DNA of 64,000 nucleotides from positions 1 to 64,000 of the forward strand of contig CAYVRJ010000006.1 in NCBI GenBank assembly GCA_964453645.1, given 5' to 3'. Of the stretch, positions 43,904 through 51,857 are shown in pieces. Under the pieces are notes generated by a model that was given only the letters and a program-made list of their open reading frames with translations, had not been told where the DNA came from and did not search any database. Numbering within the stretch: the first letter of the stretch is position 1; every line of letters begins with the position of its first letter. Source of the DNA: CAYVRJ01 sp964453645. GTDB lineage: Bacteria; Bacillota; Clostridia; Christensenellales; JAWKQI01. The translations under genes and the position numbers were made by a program.

Positions 43904-44920
43904 TTGAATAAAGCAAAAAAATTAAATATATTTACAATTGTTGTTGGAATTGCGCTGTTTCTAATCATCGGAATATTCGCATGGATGTATTTTGCCCCTT
44001 ATTCCTATGTGAGCTTGGATGTAAACCCATCTATCGAATATACGTTAAACCGTTTTGAGGTTGTGTTAGATGCAAAAGCTGCAAACGAGGATGGAGAAGA
44101 GATTTTGGAGGGTTTGGATTTAACGAACCTAGGCATTGAAGATGCTTTGAAAACAACCCTTCTTGAAATCCAAGAAAACGGATATTTTTCTTCTGATGAA
44201 CCATTGGCAGTTGTGCTCAGTGCATCTGCACCAGATGAGTTATCCACAGATCGTTTAGTGAAAGAATTGCAACAAGATGTGGAGGATGCCATGCAGGATG
44301 TGGAGGACTCCTTGGAAGATGAGAGCGAAGGTGACGCTGGTGATGACGAAAATGCGGACATAGAAATTGAAGTTGTGGGCGTTGGAAGGCAGCGAGTGCT
44401 AGAAGCTCATGAGTTGGGAGTGACTCCCGGCAAGCTGAACTTGGTTCAAAAACTACAGGCTAGTATGAATGCGGGTGAAGAATTTGATTTAGAGGCGTGG
44501 CTGCACAGGCCCGTTCGCGATATTATGAAAACCATCAACCAAAATCGGTTGAACAATGAAATGCCCGAAGCCGATGATGAAACGATACCTCCTTCTGAAA
44601 TGCCTGATGATGGAGATGGCAACGTGCCCGAGGATGATTCGGCTGAACAACCCGATGTTGAAGAGCCTGATGTTGAGAAACCGGAAGTCGAAGTGCCCGA
44701 AGTTTCGGAGAACAATAGTGTTATGCCCATGAACAATAGTACAAAGATAAACGGTAAAAAAGAAGAAAAAATTGAGAAAATAGAAAATAAATCCAATGGG
44801 AATATAAAACAACAAACCAAGAATAAAGACGATAAGCAAAAACCCCAAAATACCAAGGACAAGGGCGCAAAACAAAACTCTAAGCCCAGCCAAAAGCAAG
44901 GCAATGGCAAGAGTAAATAA
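43904..44920 (+). CDS. RsgI-like membrane protein without the cytoplasmic anti-sigma domain
   Basis: A 338-aa protein. A transmembrane helix (~8-30) is followed by YVSLDVNPSIEYTLNRFEVV, the hallmark of the extracellular middle domain of RsgI anti-sigma factors. A variable acidic region, a helical segment (GVTPGKLNLVQKLQASMNAG) and a long Pro/Glu- then Lys/Gln-rich tail follow. Classical RsgI has an N-terminal anti-sigma domain inside the cell; here only seven residues precede the helix, and no sigI gene is adjacent. It may be a stand-alone sensor or wall-attached protein. Start is TTG with a GGAG site. Confidence 0.75.
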   Translation: MNKAKKLNIFTIVVGIALFLIIGIFAWMYFAPYSYVSLDVNPSIEYTLNRFEVVLDAKAANEDGEEILEGLDLTNLGIEDALKTTLLEIQENGYFSSDEPLAVVLSASAPDELSTDRLVKELQQDVEDAMQDVEDSLEDESEGDAGDDENADIEIEVVGVGRQRVLEAHELGVTPGKLNLVQKLQASMNAGEEFDLEAWLHRPVRDIMKTINQNRLNNEMPEADDETIPPSEMPDDGDGNVPEDDSAEQPDVEEPDVEKPEVEVPEVSENNSVMPMNNSTKINGKKEEKIEKIENKSNGNIKQQTKNKDDKQKPQNTKDKGAKQNSKPSQKQGNGKSK

Positions 44921-44983
44921 TCGTTAAAAATACAATTTGTTTTAAAGAGTTTTTCTAAAACAGTTTATAAGACCTTTCACCCC

Positions 44984-45027
44984 AAACAATGTATAGTGGT
45001 ATCTACACCCTATACATTGTTTTTTTT
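44984..45027 (+). terminator. Terminator after the RsgI-like gene
   Basis: AAACAATGTATAG and CTATACATTGTTT form a perfect 13-bp stem with a 13-nt loop, followed by a run of Ts. Confidence 0.92.
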
Positions 45028-45029
45028 AC

Positions 45030-45145
45030 CCTTTAAAAGCGTTTTAAATTCCTTAAGAGAAACGTTTAACGCTTTTAAGGCGGGTCGAGAGGTATAAAAA
45101 ACCCCATCTCTCACCTGCGTTGGGTTTTAGCGGGTTTTTTCAAAA
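45030..45145 (+). promoter_or_regulatory. Hairpin-rich leader of the tail operon
   Basis: An inverted repeat (CCTTTAAAAGCGTT at 45030-45043; AACGCTTTTAAGG at 45068-45080) is followed by a terminator-like stem. Its 5' arm AAAAACCC (from 45096) can pair with either GGGTTTT (45122) or CGGGTTTTTT (45131). The layout suggests an operator and an attenuator ahead of the phage-tail genes. No standard promoter was identified with confidence. Confidence 0.5.
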
Positions 45146-45169
45146 AACGGGAGGAGGATTGATTTTACT

Positions 45170-45568
45170 ATGATTGGCATGACGGATATTCTGAGGGGCA
45201 TTGCAGATGCTCTCCCCAAGCAATATCGCTTGCAGGATGAGAAACTGCCAGACGTTTGGACAATTTGTGCAACGCTCACCCCAGTTGCGTCCCAAAGTGT
45301 GGGCAGAGGTGTTGTTTTGCGCACTGTGCACGTGGATTTGACTTGCAGTGACGTGGATTTTTACACATTTTTTGACCACATGGACAAGGCATTTAACCCA
45401 GTGGTGCGCTTTGCCAAGCGGGCAATTATGCCAAAATCTGTTAACGGTAAGGTTGCCGACGGCGTGGGGCACTACGCCTTCGATTTACAATTTTGCGATG
45501 CACGGGACGAAATCCTTCCCGTGTGCGACAACATGGATGTTTTACACACAAAAATTTTAAAAAAATAA
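45170..45568 (+). CDS. Phage tail terminator-like protein (XkdJ/DUF6838 type)
   Basis: A 132-aa small protein at the head of the tail operon, in the place of XkdJ of PBSX. Its pattern, LRGIADALPKQYRLQDEKLP then a strand-rich VHVDLTCSDVDFYTFFDHMD, fits the tail-completion proteins that cap the tube. The start follows GGGAGGAGG. The next gene (sheath) starts 12 bp later. Confidence 0.7.
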   Translation: MIGMTDILRGIADALPKQYRLQDEKLPDVWTICATLTPVASQSVGRGVVLRTVHVDLTCSDVDFYTFFDHMDKAFNPVVRFAKRAIMPKSVNGKVADGVGHYAFDLQFCDARDEILPVCDNMDVLHTKILKK

Positions 45569-45580
45569 GGAGGTTACTCA

Positions 45581-46660
45581 ATGGGAGTACCAGTTATTGA
45601 TGTTCAATTTACGGCACTGACGCGATCAATCGTGCAGCGCTCGGCGCGTTCAGTCGTTGCCATGATTTTAGAGGACGACACGAGTGGGGTTGCCAGCGAG
45701 CTGTTGTCCAACCCGGATGCTGTTGTATCCTCAAAGAATTGTACGGAGGAGAGCAAGAACAATATGGTTATGGCGCTGAAGAGCGGTGCTGCAAAGGTGT
45801 TTGCCGTGCGCATGCACACCGACGAAGATGGCACAGGGGACAGCCTTAGCCAAACCCTCAACGCCATCAAGGGCATGGAGTGGAACTGGCTGTGTGTACC
45901 GGGGGCAGATGAAACCCAGGCGGGTCAAATCGCAGCATGGATTCAATCCGTTCGGGCAGAAGGATATCTGCACAAGGCGGTGATTTGTGCGGGCGTTGCC
46001 CCCGACTGTGCCGGCATTGTCAATTTTGTTGCAGATGGGCTTAAATCCGCCTATTTTGGCCAAGCCCAAGACTTTTCTGCCTGGGCCTACACTCCCCGCA
46101 TTGCGGGTATTTTGGCGGGAACACCCCTGCACCGTTCTGTCACAGGGTTAGTACTGGAGGACATTGTTTCCCTAACCCCCCAAGCGGATCCCGATGCCGA
46201 TCTGAACGAGGGTAAGTTTATTCTTGCCTTTAACGGAACGGGTTACGAGATCGTACGGGGTGTGACATCCCTCACGGGAGAGGGTGAACCCATTCAGTTT
46301 AAAAAAATTAAGCTGGTGGAAGCGGCAGATATTATTGCCGCAGATATGTCTGCTATTTTTAAGCAGTTCTACAGGGGGGTTAAACCCAACAGCTACGCCA
46401 ACAAGCAAAGCTTTGTTGCGGATATCATTGCCTATTTGCGGGGACTTTCGGGTACGGCCTTGTCCGATTCATTTGACCACACGGCAAGGGTGGATTTGGA
46501 TGCACAAAAGGCGTACTTAAGTGCCAAGGGGCTCGATGTGGAGAATATGAGTGACATCGACATTTTAAAGGCGAATACCGATGAGAGTGTGTTCATTCAA
46601 GTGAACATTCAGTTTTTAGACGCAATGGAAGACGTGTTCATTCACGTCGTCATACACTAG
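45581..46660 (+). CDS. Contractile tail sheath protein (XkdK-like)
   Basis: A 359-aa sheath subunit. Family features include the N-terminal PVIDVQFTALTRSIVQRSAR, FLAFNGTGYEIVRGVTSL-like strands and the C-terminal QVNIQFLDAMEDVFIHVVIH, which forms the interlocking arm of the sheath. Sheath subunits contract to drive the tube through a target envelope. A GGAGG site precedes the start. The presence of a sheath marks the particle as myovirus- or R-type-like. Confidence 0.92.
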   Translation: MGVPVIDVQFTALTRSIVQRSARSVVAMILEDDTSGVASELLSNPDAVVSSKNCTEESKNNMVMALKSGAAKVFAVRMHTDEDGTGDSLSQTLNAIKGMEWNWLCVPGADETQAGQIAAWIQSVRAEGYLHKAVICAGVAPDCAGIVNFVADGLKSAYFGQAQDFSAWAYTPRIAGILAGTPLHRSVTGLVLEDIVSLTPQADPDADLNEGKFILAFNGTGYEIVRGVTSLTGEGEPIQFKKIKLVEAADIIAADMSAIFKQFYRGVKPNSYANKQSFVADIIAYLRGLSGTALSDSFDHTARVDLDAQKAYLSAKGLDVENMSDIDILKANTDESVFIQVNIQFLDAMEDVFIHVVIH

Positions 46661-46671
46661 GAGGTAAAATT

Positions 46672-47112
46672 ATGGGAGTATATGCACCTGCAACCCAGAG
46701 GCTCAACGGCTCTATGGGATTTTTACAGATTAACGGAATTGATATATCCGAGGTAACGGGCATTAAAGTGAACGTGGAGCCTATCTATACCGACGTACAG
46801 ATGGGCTTGGATGTGGGCCAAAAGCTGGTGGGCCGCAAGGGAAGCGGCACCCTCATGCTGGACAAGATTATGACCCGTTTTGCCGAAATGATAGACAGCT
46901 TAAAACAGGGTAAGAGTTATGTGGTTCGGCTGGTGGCGTGGGTGGAAGACCCCGATGCCATCGACGGACAAACCGAACGCATTGCCATTTCCGACGTACA
47001 GTTTGGGGCCCTGGACATCTTTAACTTTACCCACGGCGAGACGGTGAGACAGGAGATTCCCTTTACGTTCCCCGTGTCCAGCTTAGATTTCCTTGACCGC
47101 ATTGAAGGGTAG
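46672..47112 (+). CDS. Tail tube protein (XkdM-like)
   Basis: A 146-aa tube subunit (DUF2001/XkdM type): NGSMGFLQINGIDISEVTGI, GRKGSGTLMLDKI and a C-terminal QFGALDIFNFTHGETVRQEI strand. It polymerises into the inner tube surrounded by the sheath. It lies 11 bp after the sheath gene with its own AGGAGGT site. Confidence 0.92.
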   Translation: MGVYAPATQRLNGSMGFLQINGIDISEVTGIKVNVEPIYTDVQMGLDVGQKLVGRKGSGTLMLDKIMTRFAEMIDSLKQGKSYVVRLVAWVEDPDAIDGQTERIAISDVQFGALDIFNFTHGETVRQEIPFTFPVSSLDFLDRIEG

Positions 47113-47123
47113 GGCAGAACTGT

Positions 47124-47489
47124 ATGAAATTAACAGACGTAGTCGCCCGGGCTACCGCAGCCCTTACAGAGGCCAGAAAAGTGCGCACCCGGAAGTTGTT
47201 TGTGAAGTGTCTGGAGGAAACCATCACCTTGCAGACCATAACCATGGATCGGTGGTTTGAACTCACCGAAACAAAACCCGAGCGCAAGCTGCTCCACTAC
47301 ATCGTCTACGAGGCGTGCCGAGATTTACAACAGTTGGCTGTGAAACTTGCAGAGCAAAAGACGATTAAGGAGTACATTGAGGTGATGGACATCTTTTCTC
47401 AGGACGACATTGTGGCTATGTTTCACATTGTAAAAGAATTGTCCAACTTTTCCAAGGAAAGGGAGATCGAAGAGATAAAAAACTCTTAA
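47124..47489 (+). CDS. Tail assembly chaperone, upstream frame (XkdN-like)
   Basis: A 121-aa helical protein in the position of XkdN or gpG. Tail chaperones coat the tape measure during assembly and are commonly made in two forms by a -1 frameshift. Here the heptamer A AAA AAC ends six codons' worth of sequence before the stop-proximal region (stop 47487-47489) and sits exactly in the zero frame, with a stem-loop six bases further on. The second frame is open to 47695. Confidence 0.85.
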   Translation: MKLTDVVARATAALTEARKVRTRKLFVKCLEETITLQTITMDRWFELTETKPERKLLHYIVYEACRDLQQLAVKLAEQKTIKEYIEVMDIFSQDDIVAMFHIVKELSNFSKEREIEEIKNS

Positions 47490-47512
47490 GGGGGAGAGTC
47501 CACCTCCCCCCC
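47477..47512 (+). promoter_or_regulatory. Programmed -1 frameshift signal in the tail chaperone gene
   Basis: Slippery heptamer A AAA AAC at 47477-47483 in the correct frame, a 6-nt spacer, then GGGGGAG (47490-47496) pairing with CTCCCCC (47505-47511) around a short loop. These are the standard elements of a -1 frameshift site. Confidence 0.85.
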
Positions 47513-47695
47513 ACTTACAACAGAGAAGCTAAGATGCTGTTGGCTAGACAGGACTTTGAGTTTGCCGTTTTGTGTGCCTATTATATAGAGCGAGGGCATT
47601 CTCTAAAGTCCCTTGAAAAGCTGTCGTACAACGATCGACTCTTTTATTTAGCCAGCATGGAATTTTGGCGGGAGGTGAGAGATGAACGAAATTGA
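47483..47695 (+). CDS. Tail assembly chaperone, -1 frame extension (gpGT-like)
   Basis: After the frameshift the ribosome reads about 70 further codons, including MLLARQDFEFAVLCAYYIER and YNDRLFYLASMEFWREVRDE, to TGA 47693-47695. The fused product is ~190 aa. The extension is conserved in style with the T domain of gpGT, which recruits tube subunits. An internal ATG (47534) has no convincing ribosome-binding site, so expression by frameshift is favoured. It overlaps the tape-measure start. Confidence 0.8.
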   Translation, partial: LLRGRVHLPPTYNREAKMLLARQDFEFAVLCAYYIERGHSLKSLEKLSYNDRLFYLASMEFWREVRDERN

Positions 47696-49583
47696 ACAAC
47701 AGGAAAAGAGCTTAAGGTTGCTCAAACTATCCGTAGCCGAAACAAAGAACTATGCATCGGCTGTGCGAGAGTTGGAGGGTACCATAAAGCGCATGCAGTC
47801 CCGAACCGTGGGGGCACTGAAAATGGATGTCCCCTCGGGTAAAACGTTGGGTGAACCCACAAAAAAGCAATCTCCTCAGAGTAGCTTCACTGCTGCAAAG
47901 GAACTGGCCGGCAGTGTGGGTGATGCCCTCAATGGGGTTACAGCCCTCACTCAGGCGTTGGGTGAAAACAAAAGTGCGGTGGACAGCATTTCCAAGGCGT
48001 ATGCAGCATTTAAGGCGACGTTGGATATTTTCAGTGCTGTTGAATCCATCGTGCAGGGGATCAAGGGTATGTCCGCGGCACTCAGCGGTGCTAAAGTTGC
48101 GCAAGATGCCCTAAATGCAAGCCAAGTTGCATCACCCTGGGGATGGGTGGCTTTAGCTATCGGTGCGGTTGCCGCTGCTGCCGTCAATGCCAGTGAAAAG
48201 CAAAAGGAACTATATGCCGAATCCGAAAGGGTGAAGCAAAAAATCCTTGACATTCAAAATGGTTATGAGCAAGCAAAAAATACTGCTTCTGATGCATTTC
48301 AAAAACAGTTATACGATATTAAAGACACCAAACATGAATACGATCAACTGAAGAACATGATCTCTCAAGGCGTTCAGGGTTCTGTGTTAGAAGATGCAAT
48401 TCAGCGTTTTATAACTAGAGTGCCCGAAGCGGAAAACTTGATCCGAAAAGTAAACGATGAATGGCAGCTCATGGAAGGCAACATTGATGCCATTATAAAA
48501 AAGAAAGAGCTTGAGGCGGAAATCGATTATCTCATCGCCAATCGCACAGCAGCTCGAATTAATGTGGATAAAGCACGAAAAGAGTATGAAACGGCAAGTG
48601 GCAATCTTGTAAACGTTGAAGGTAAAGCAGAATACGATTTAGCTATTGAAAAAATTAAAAAATACGAGAGAAAGACGAGGAAGGGTGAAGCCTTGTCCGT
48701 TGATGAGCTAAACGACTTGGAAATTGCCAAGACCACAAGAGATGTCTATGGAGGTCCTGTGCTTGCAGCTATGGAAGAAGTTGAAAGATTAAGGCAAACT
48801 TATGGCCAATTGATCAATGATGAGGATGCTATACAGGCAGAAATTGATGAATTGCGCTATACACCTGAGGAACCAAGTAATGTTTCCAAAACCCCCGATT
48901 GGGCAGTGCAAATGATGAGCGAAGGGGAAAAGTATCGCACACAAGTGAACGATGCAGACCTTGCCCAGCAGTTCATCAACCAGGGTGAGTATAGAGCTGC
49001 GGGAAAAATCTTGGGCATGGACAACATTTCAACAAAAGAGCAGGCTGAAACGGCAGTGCAAAAGGAACTAAAAGACATATCGGATTCCATTGCAGCAAAT
49101 CAGCTTTCCATTGCTAATCAGCTCACCCCCGAGCAAATTGCAGCTATGTCCGAGGCGGAAAAAAAAGTGTATACCAACTACGTCAATCAGCTCCAAGAAG
49201 TGCTGAACTCCGGAACGGCTACGCTGGATTGGCTGAAAACCTGGAACCCGTCCATCAACATTCAAGTGGACGGGGCAAGCAACACAGTGCAAAGAATAGG
49301 GCAAAAATACAACCCTCTGACCCACAAGTTTTACGCAAAGGGAACAAATTATTACCCCGGCGGCGTGGGTATTGTGGGGGAAAACGGCCCCGAACTGGTG
49401 AAACTGCCCCAAGGCAGCAAAATCACCCCCAACAACCGTCTGGCAGGGGAGCTGCGTAATTTGGGCAACTTGGCTGTCACTGTTTCGGGCAATCAATTTG
49501 TGGTGCGGGAACAAGCGGATATAGACCGCATTGCAGATGCATTGGCTAGAAAAATAAGGAAGGAGTTGATGGCAAGTGCGTAA
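47682..49583 (+). CDS. Tail tape measure protein
   Basis: A 633-aa protein. Coiled-coil N-terminus (EQQEKSLRLLKLSVAETKNY), Ala/Gly-rich transmembrane-like segment (WGWVALAIGAVAAAAVNA, ~160), a long helical middle and a C-terminal YAKGTNYYPGGVGIVGENGP-ELVKLP region typical of tape measures. Its length sets tail length, which would be short for a contractile tail. The middle part (about 48240-48900) is richer in A/T than its flanks, suggesting recombination. Strong GGGAGGTGAG site before the start. Confidence 0.88.
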   Translation: MNEIEQQEKSLRLLKLSVAETKNYASAVRELEGTIKRMQSRTVGALKMDVPSGKTLGEPTKKQSPQSSFTAAKELAGSVGDALNGVTALTQALGENKSAVDSISKAYAAFKATLDIFSAVESIVQGIKGMSAALSGAKVAQDALNASQVASPWGWVALAIGAVAAAAVNASEKQKELYAESERVKQKILDIQNGYEQAKNTASDAFQKQLYDIKDTKHEYDQLKNMISQGVQGSVLEDAIQRFITRVPEAENLIRKVNDEWQLMEGNIDAIIKKKELEAEIDYLIANRTAARINVDKARKEYETASGNLVNVEGKAEYDLAIEKIKKYERKTRKGEALSVDELNDLEIAKTTRDVYGGPVLAAMEEVERLRQTYGQLINDEDAIQAEIDELRYTPEEPSNVSKTPDWAVQMMSEGEKYRTQVNDADLAQQFINQGEYRAAGKILGMDNISTKEQAETAVQKELKDISDSIAANQLSIANQLTPEQIAAMSEAEKKVYTNYVNQLQEVLNSGTATLDWLKTWNPSINIQVDGASNTVQRIGQKYNPLTHKFYAKGTNYYPGGVGIVGENGPELVKLPQGSKITPNNRLAGELRNLGNLAVTVSGNQFVVREQADIDRIADALARKIRKELMASA

Positions 49584-50175
49584 CACCCGAAGCATATTGG
49601 TGGCGGGCATTCAACTGCCCGTAAACCCACAGGAGATTGCTGTGAACGTTTCCCAACTGATGCAAACAAAGGAACTCGTGTCGGGAGAATACGTGGAAAT
49701 GGGCGAAAAAGGTTTGATGCGGTGTACCCTGAACACGTTTATCCCAAACGAAAACTCTGTGTTTTATGGAGGAATACCCCAACAAACCATCTTATCCACC
49801 CTAATCTCCCGAAAAGACGGGGGAAATCCTGTGCAACTGGTGATTCCCGGGGTATGCAACGATTCGTTCTTTATTACCTCTCTCACCCAATCGGTGAGGG
49901 AGGGAGAAGAAGATATCCACCTCACACTAGAGCTGGTGCAGCAAAAGATGTTAAAAACCTCTGCCGGTTCTTTTGGGAGCTATTCCACAACCGGGCGAAG
50001 CACAGAACCATCCACCGGGGGGAACTACACCGTGGTGAAGGGGGACAACCTCCACAAAATTGCCAAGTTGCAGCTTGGGGATTCCTCCCGCTGGCGGGAG
50101 ATTTACCAGCTCAACAAAGGTCAAATTAAAGATCCCAACTTAATCTATCCGGGGCAGGTGTTTGTGCTGCCATGA
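49576..50175 (+). CDS. LysM-containing baseplate protein (XkdP-like)
   Basis: A 199-aa protein. Residues ~1-140 form a beta domain (LPVNPQEIAVNVSQLMQTKE), and the C-terminal ~50 residues are a LysM motif (YTVVKGDNLHKIAKLQLGDS through IYPGQVFVLP). In PBSX and related tails this protein links the tube end and the hub; LysM may contact peptidoglycan. Start is GTG 49576, overlapping the tape-measure end by 8 bp. Confidence 0.85.
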   Translation: MRNTRSILVAGIQLPVNPQEIAVNVSQLMQTKELVSGEYVEMGEKGLMRCTLNTFIPNENSVFYGGIPQQTILSTLISRKDGGNPVQLVIPGVCNDSFFITSLTQSVREGEEDIHLTLELVQQKMLKTSAGSFGSYSTTGRSTEPSTGGNYTVVKGDNLHKIAKLQLGDSSRWREIYQLNKGQIKDPNLIYPGQVFVLP

Positions 50176-51041
50176 TACGCGTTGAAATAGGAGGATATGA
50201 CATTACGGATTATGTGGAAAATGTCAACTGGAGTGGCAGCATTGATCTGTGCGCACGATCGGCGGATATCACCTTGGCGCGAGGGGCACAACCCGAAGTG
50301 GGAGATCGGGTGTGTATTGCAGTTAGGGGTGCGGTGATTTTTGAGGGGATTGTCGTCTCTGTCACAAAAGACCACGGGGGCAACACGGCCGAGTGTTTGG
50401 ATTTTGGCTTTTATTTGGCCAACAACCAGACGTACAAGGAGTACAGTGCAACGCCCGCAGCCATTGCCAACCAAGTGTGTGCGGAATTTAGCGTGCCCAC
50501 AGGAAACATTGCCAACATTTCGGGTAAAACCAAGGTGACCAGCACGGGCGACATGACGGCAATACAGGTGTTGGAAAGGGCGTATAACCCCCTTAAAAGG
50601 GAGTTTTATATTTATTTTGACAACGGCTTACACGTGGAGAAACTGGGTAGTTCGGTGGTGGCACAGCTTGCTTGTGAGATTGCAGATGCCAACAGTACCC
50701 AGCATATCAAAAACATGATCAACAAAGTGGTTGTTGTGCAAAAGGGCAAAAAGAAGAGCGAAGTGAGCAGCGGTGATCAGCAAAAATACGGCTCTTTTCA
50801 AGCCACATACACACCCGAAAAGGGCAAGAACCCAACAGTTGAAGCCAAAAAATTGCTAAAAGGTTTGGAAAAAACCGGAGGGTTATCGGGCATTGGGAAT
50901 ATCGCTTGCCGGGCGGGTAAGGCCGTTGAGGTTGCAGATGAAAAGAGCGGTTTGTCGGGGATATTCACCATAAAATCCGACAGCCATACCTTTTCAAAAA
51001 AATCACATGAAATGAAATTGGAGTTTTATTTTGATGAGTGA
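50172..51041 (+). CDS. Baseplate hub protein (XkdQ/gpD-like)
   Basis: A 289-aa protein with VEIGGYDITDYVENVNWSGS at the N-terminus, SADITLARGAQPEVGDRVCI, and a C-terminal FTIKSDSHTFSKKSHEMKLE strand. This matches the XkdQ/phage late-control D hub fold, which forms the trimeric cap below the tube. It overlaps its neighbours by a few bases on both sides, consistent with one tightly packed operon. Confidence 0.85.
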   Translation: MIRVEIGGYDITDYVENVNWSGSIDLCARSADITLARGAQPEVGDRVCIAVRGAVIFEGIVVSVTKDHGGNTAECLDFGFYLANNQTYKEYSATPAAIANQVCAEFSVPTGNIANISGKTKVTSTGDMTAIQVLERAYNPLKREFYIYFDNGLHVEKLGSSVVAQLACEIADANSTQHIKNMINKVVVVQKGKKKSEVSSGDQQKYGSFQATYTPEKGKNPTVEAKKLLKGLEKTGGLSGIGNIACRAGKAVEVADEKSGLSGIFTIKSDSHTFSKKSHEMKLEFYFDE

Positions 51042-51441
51042 GTTGTTAAACGCAATTAAAGAAGTTGCCAAACGTACCAACCCCGTGGGCATTGAGGTGG
51101 GCACCATGAAGGGCAAGGGTTTGGAGGTAGGTGGCACGTCCATCAAACAAGACATTGCCTCTGCCCCCAACAGCTTCGATAGCACCAAATTGCCCGACTT
51201 TGAGCCTCTAACGGCTATTGCCCTTTTGTCCGATATACCCGAACACCCTGAATTTGCACAGTTTGCCCGACAGGTTGTGAATTTTTCGGAAAAAACCGTG
51301 GAATTATCCCAAAAGATTGTGGAACTAAAGGATTTTTTGGAAAAGTATTTGAAGCGGGAGCGCATCGGTTCGGGGGATCAAATATTAACTGTGCGCATTA
51401 ACGAAGAGAATTTTGTTTTAGGAAAGGTGAAGGGTTTATGA
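51034..51441 (+). CDS. Baseplate spike-like protein (XkdR/DUF2577 type)
   Basis: A 135-aa protein with the DUF2577 layout: LLNAIKEVAKRTNPVGIEVG at the N-terminus and GDQILTVRINEENFVLGKVK at the end. It sits in the XkdR position and probably forms part of the membrane-piercing spike or its OB-fold base. The middle ~60 residues are an extra helical insertion. ATG 51034 is used. Confidence 0.75.
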   Translation: MSELLNAIKEVAKRTNPVGIEVGTMKGKGLEVGGTSIKQDIASAPNSFDSTKLPDFEPLTAIALLSDIPEHPEFAQFARQVVNFSEKTVELSQKIVELKDFLEKYLKRERIGSGDQILTVRINEENFVLGKVKGL

Positions 51442-51857
51442 TTTTTCCGGATATTGCTGTTAGACCTCAGGAGCAAAAACAACCCCTCCCCCTATACCGG
51501 GATTGGGCTTTTGACGAAACAACAGGGCAGCTTGCAACCCGGGGAGATAAGAATTACTACACGGAGGGGTTACCTGCGCTAAAGACGTGGATTTGGAAAG
51601 CTTTATCCACCAAAAGAAACACCTATGTGGCATATGGCCCAAACTTTGGAGGCGATCTTCATGCGCTGCGGGGTATATCCAACGAGGATATCCTTTGCAG
51701 TGAGCTACAAAGGCTGATCAAAGAGGCACTGCTGGTCAGCCCATATATTACATCTGTGGATGGGTTTTCGTTTTCCCGGAAAAATGATACAGTGCATGTT
51801 TCGTGCACGGTAAAAACCGTGTATGGCGAAACGGAGGTGAACTATGACTATATTTAA
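51438..51857 (+). CDS. Baseplate wedge protein (XkdS/gp25-like, DUF2634)
   Basis: A 139-aa protein with PLYRDWAFDETTGQLATRGD near the start, RNTYVAYGPNFGGDLHALRG and a final CTVKTVYGETEVNYDYI strand. This matches the gp25-like wedge domain, which helps nucleate the sheath. It overlaps both neighbours by 4 to 14 bp. Confidence 0.85.
   Translation: MIFPDIAVRPQEQKQPLPLYRDWAFDETTGQLATRGDKNYYTEGLPALKTWIWKALSTKRNTYVAYGPNFGGDLHALRGISNEDILCSELQRLIKEALLVSPYITSVDGFSFSRKNDTVHVSCTVKTVYGETEVNYDYI

Noticed and set aside
45731..46132. Antisense frames within the sheath and other tail genes
   Set aside because: They lie wholly inside well-supported genes and have no ribosome-binding site or family.
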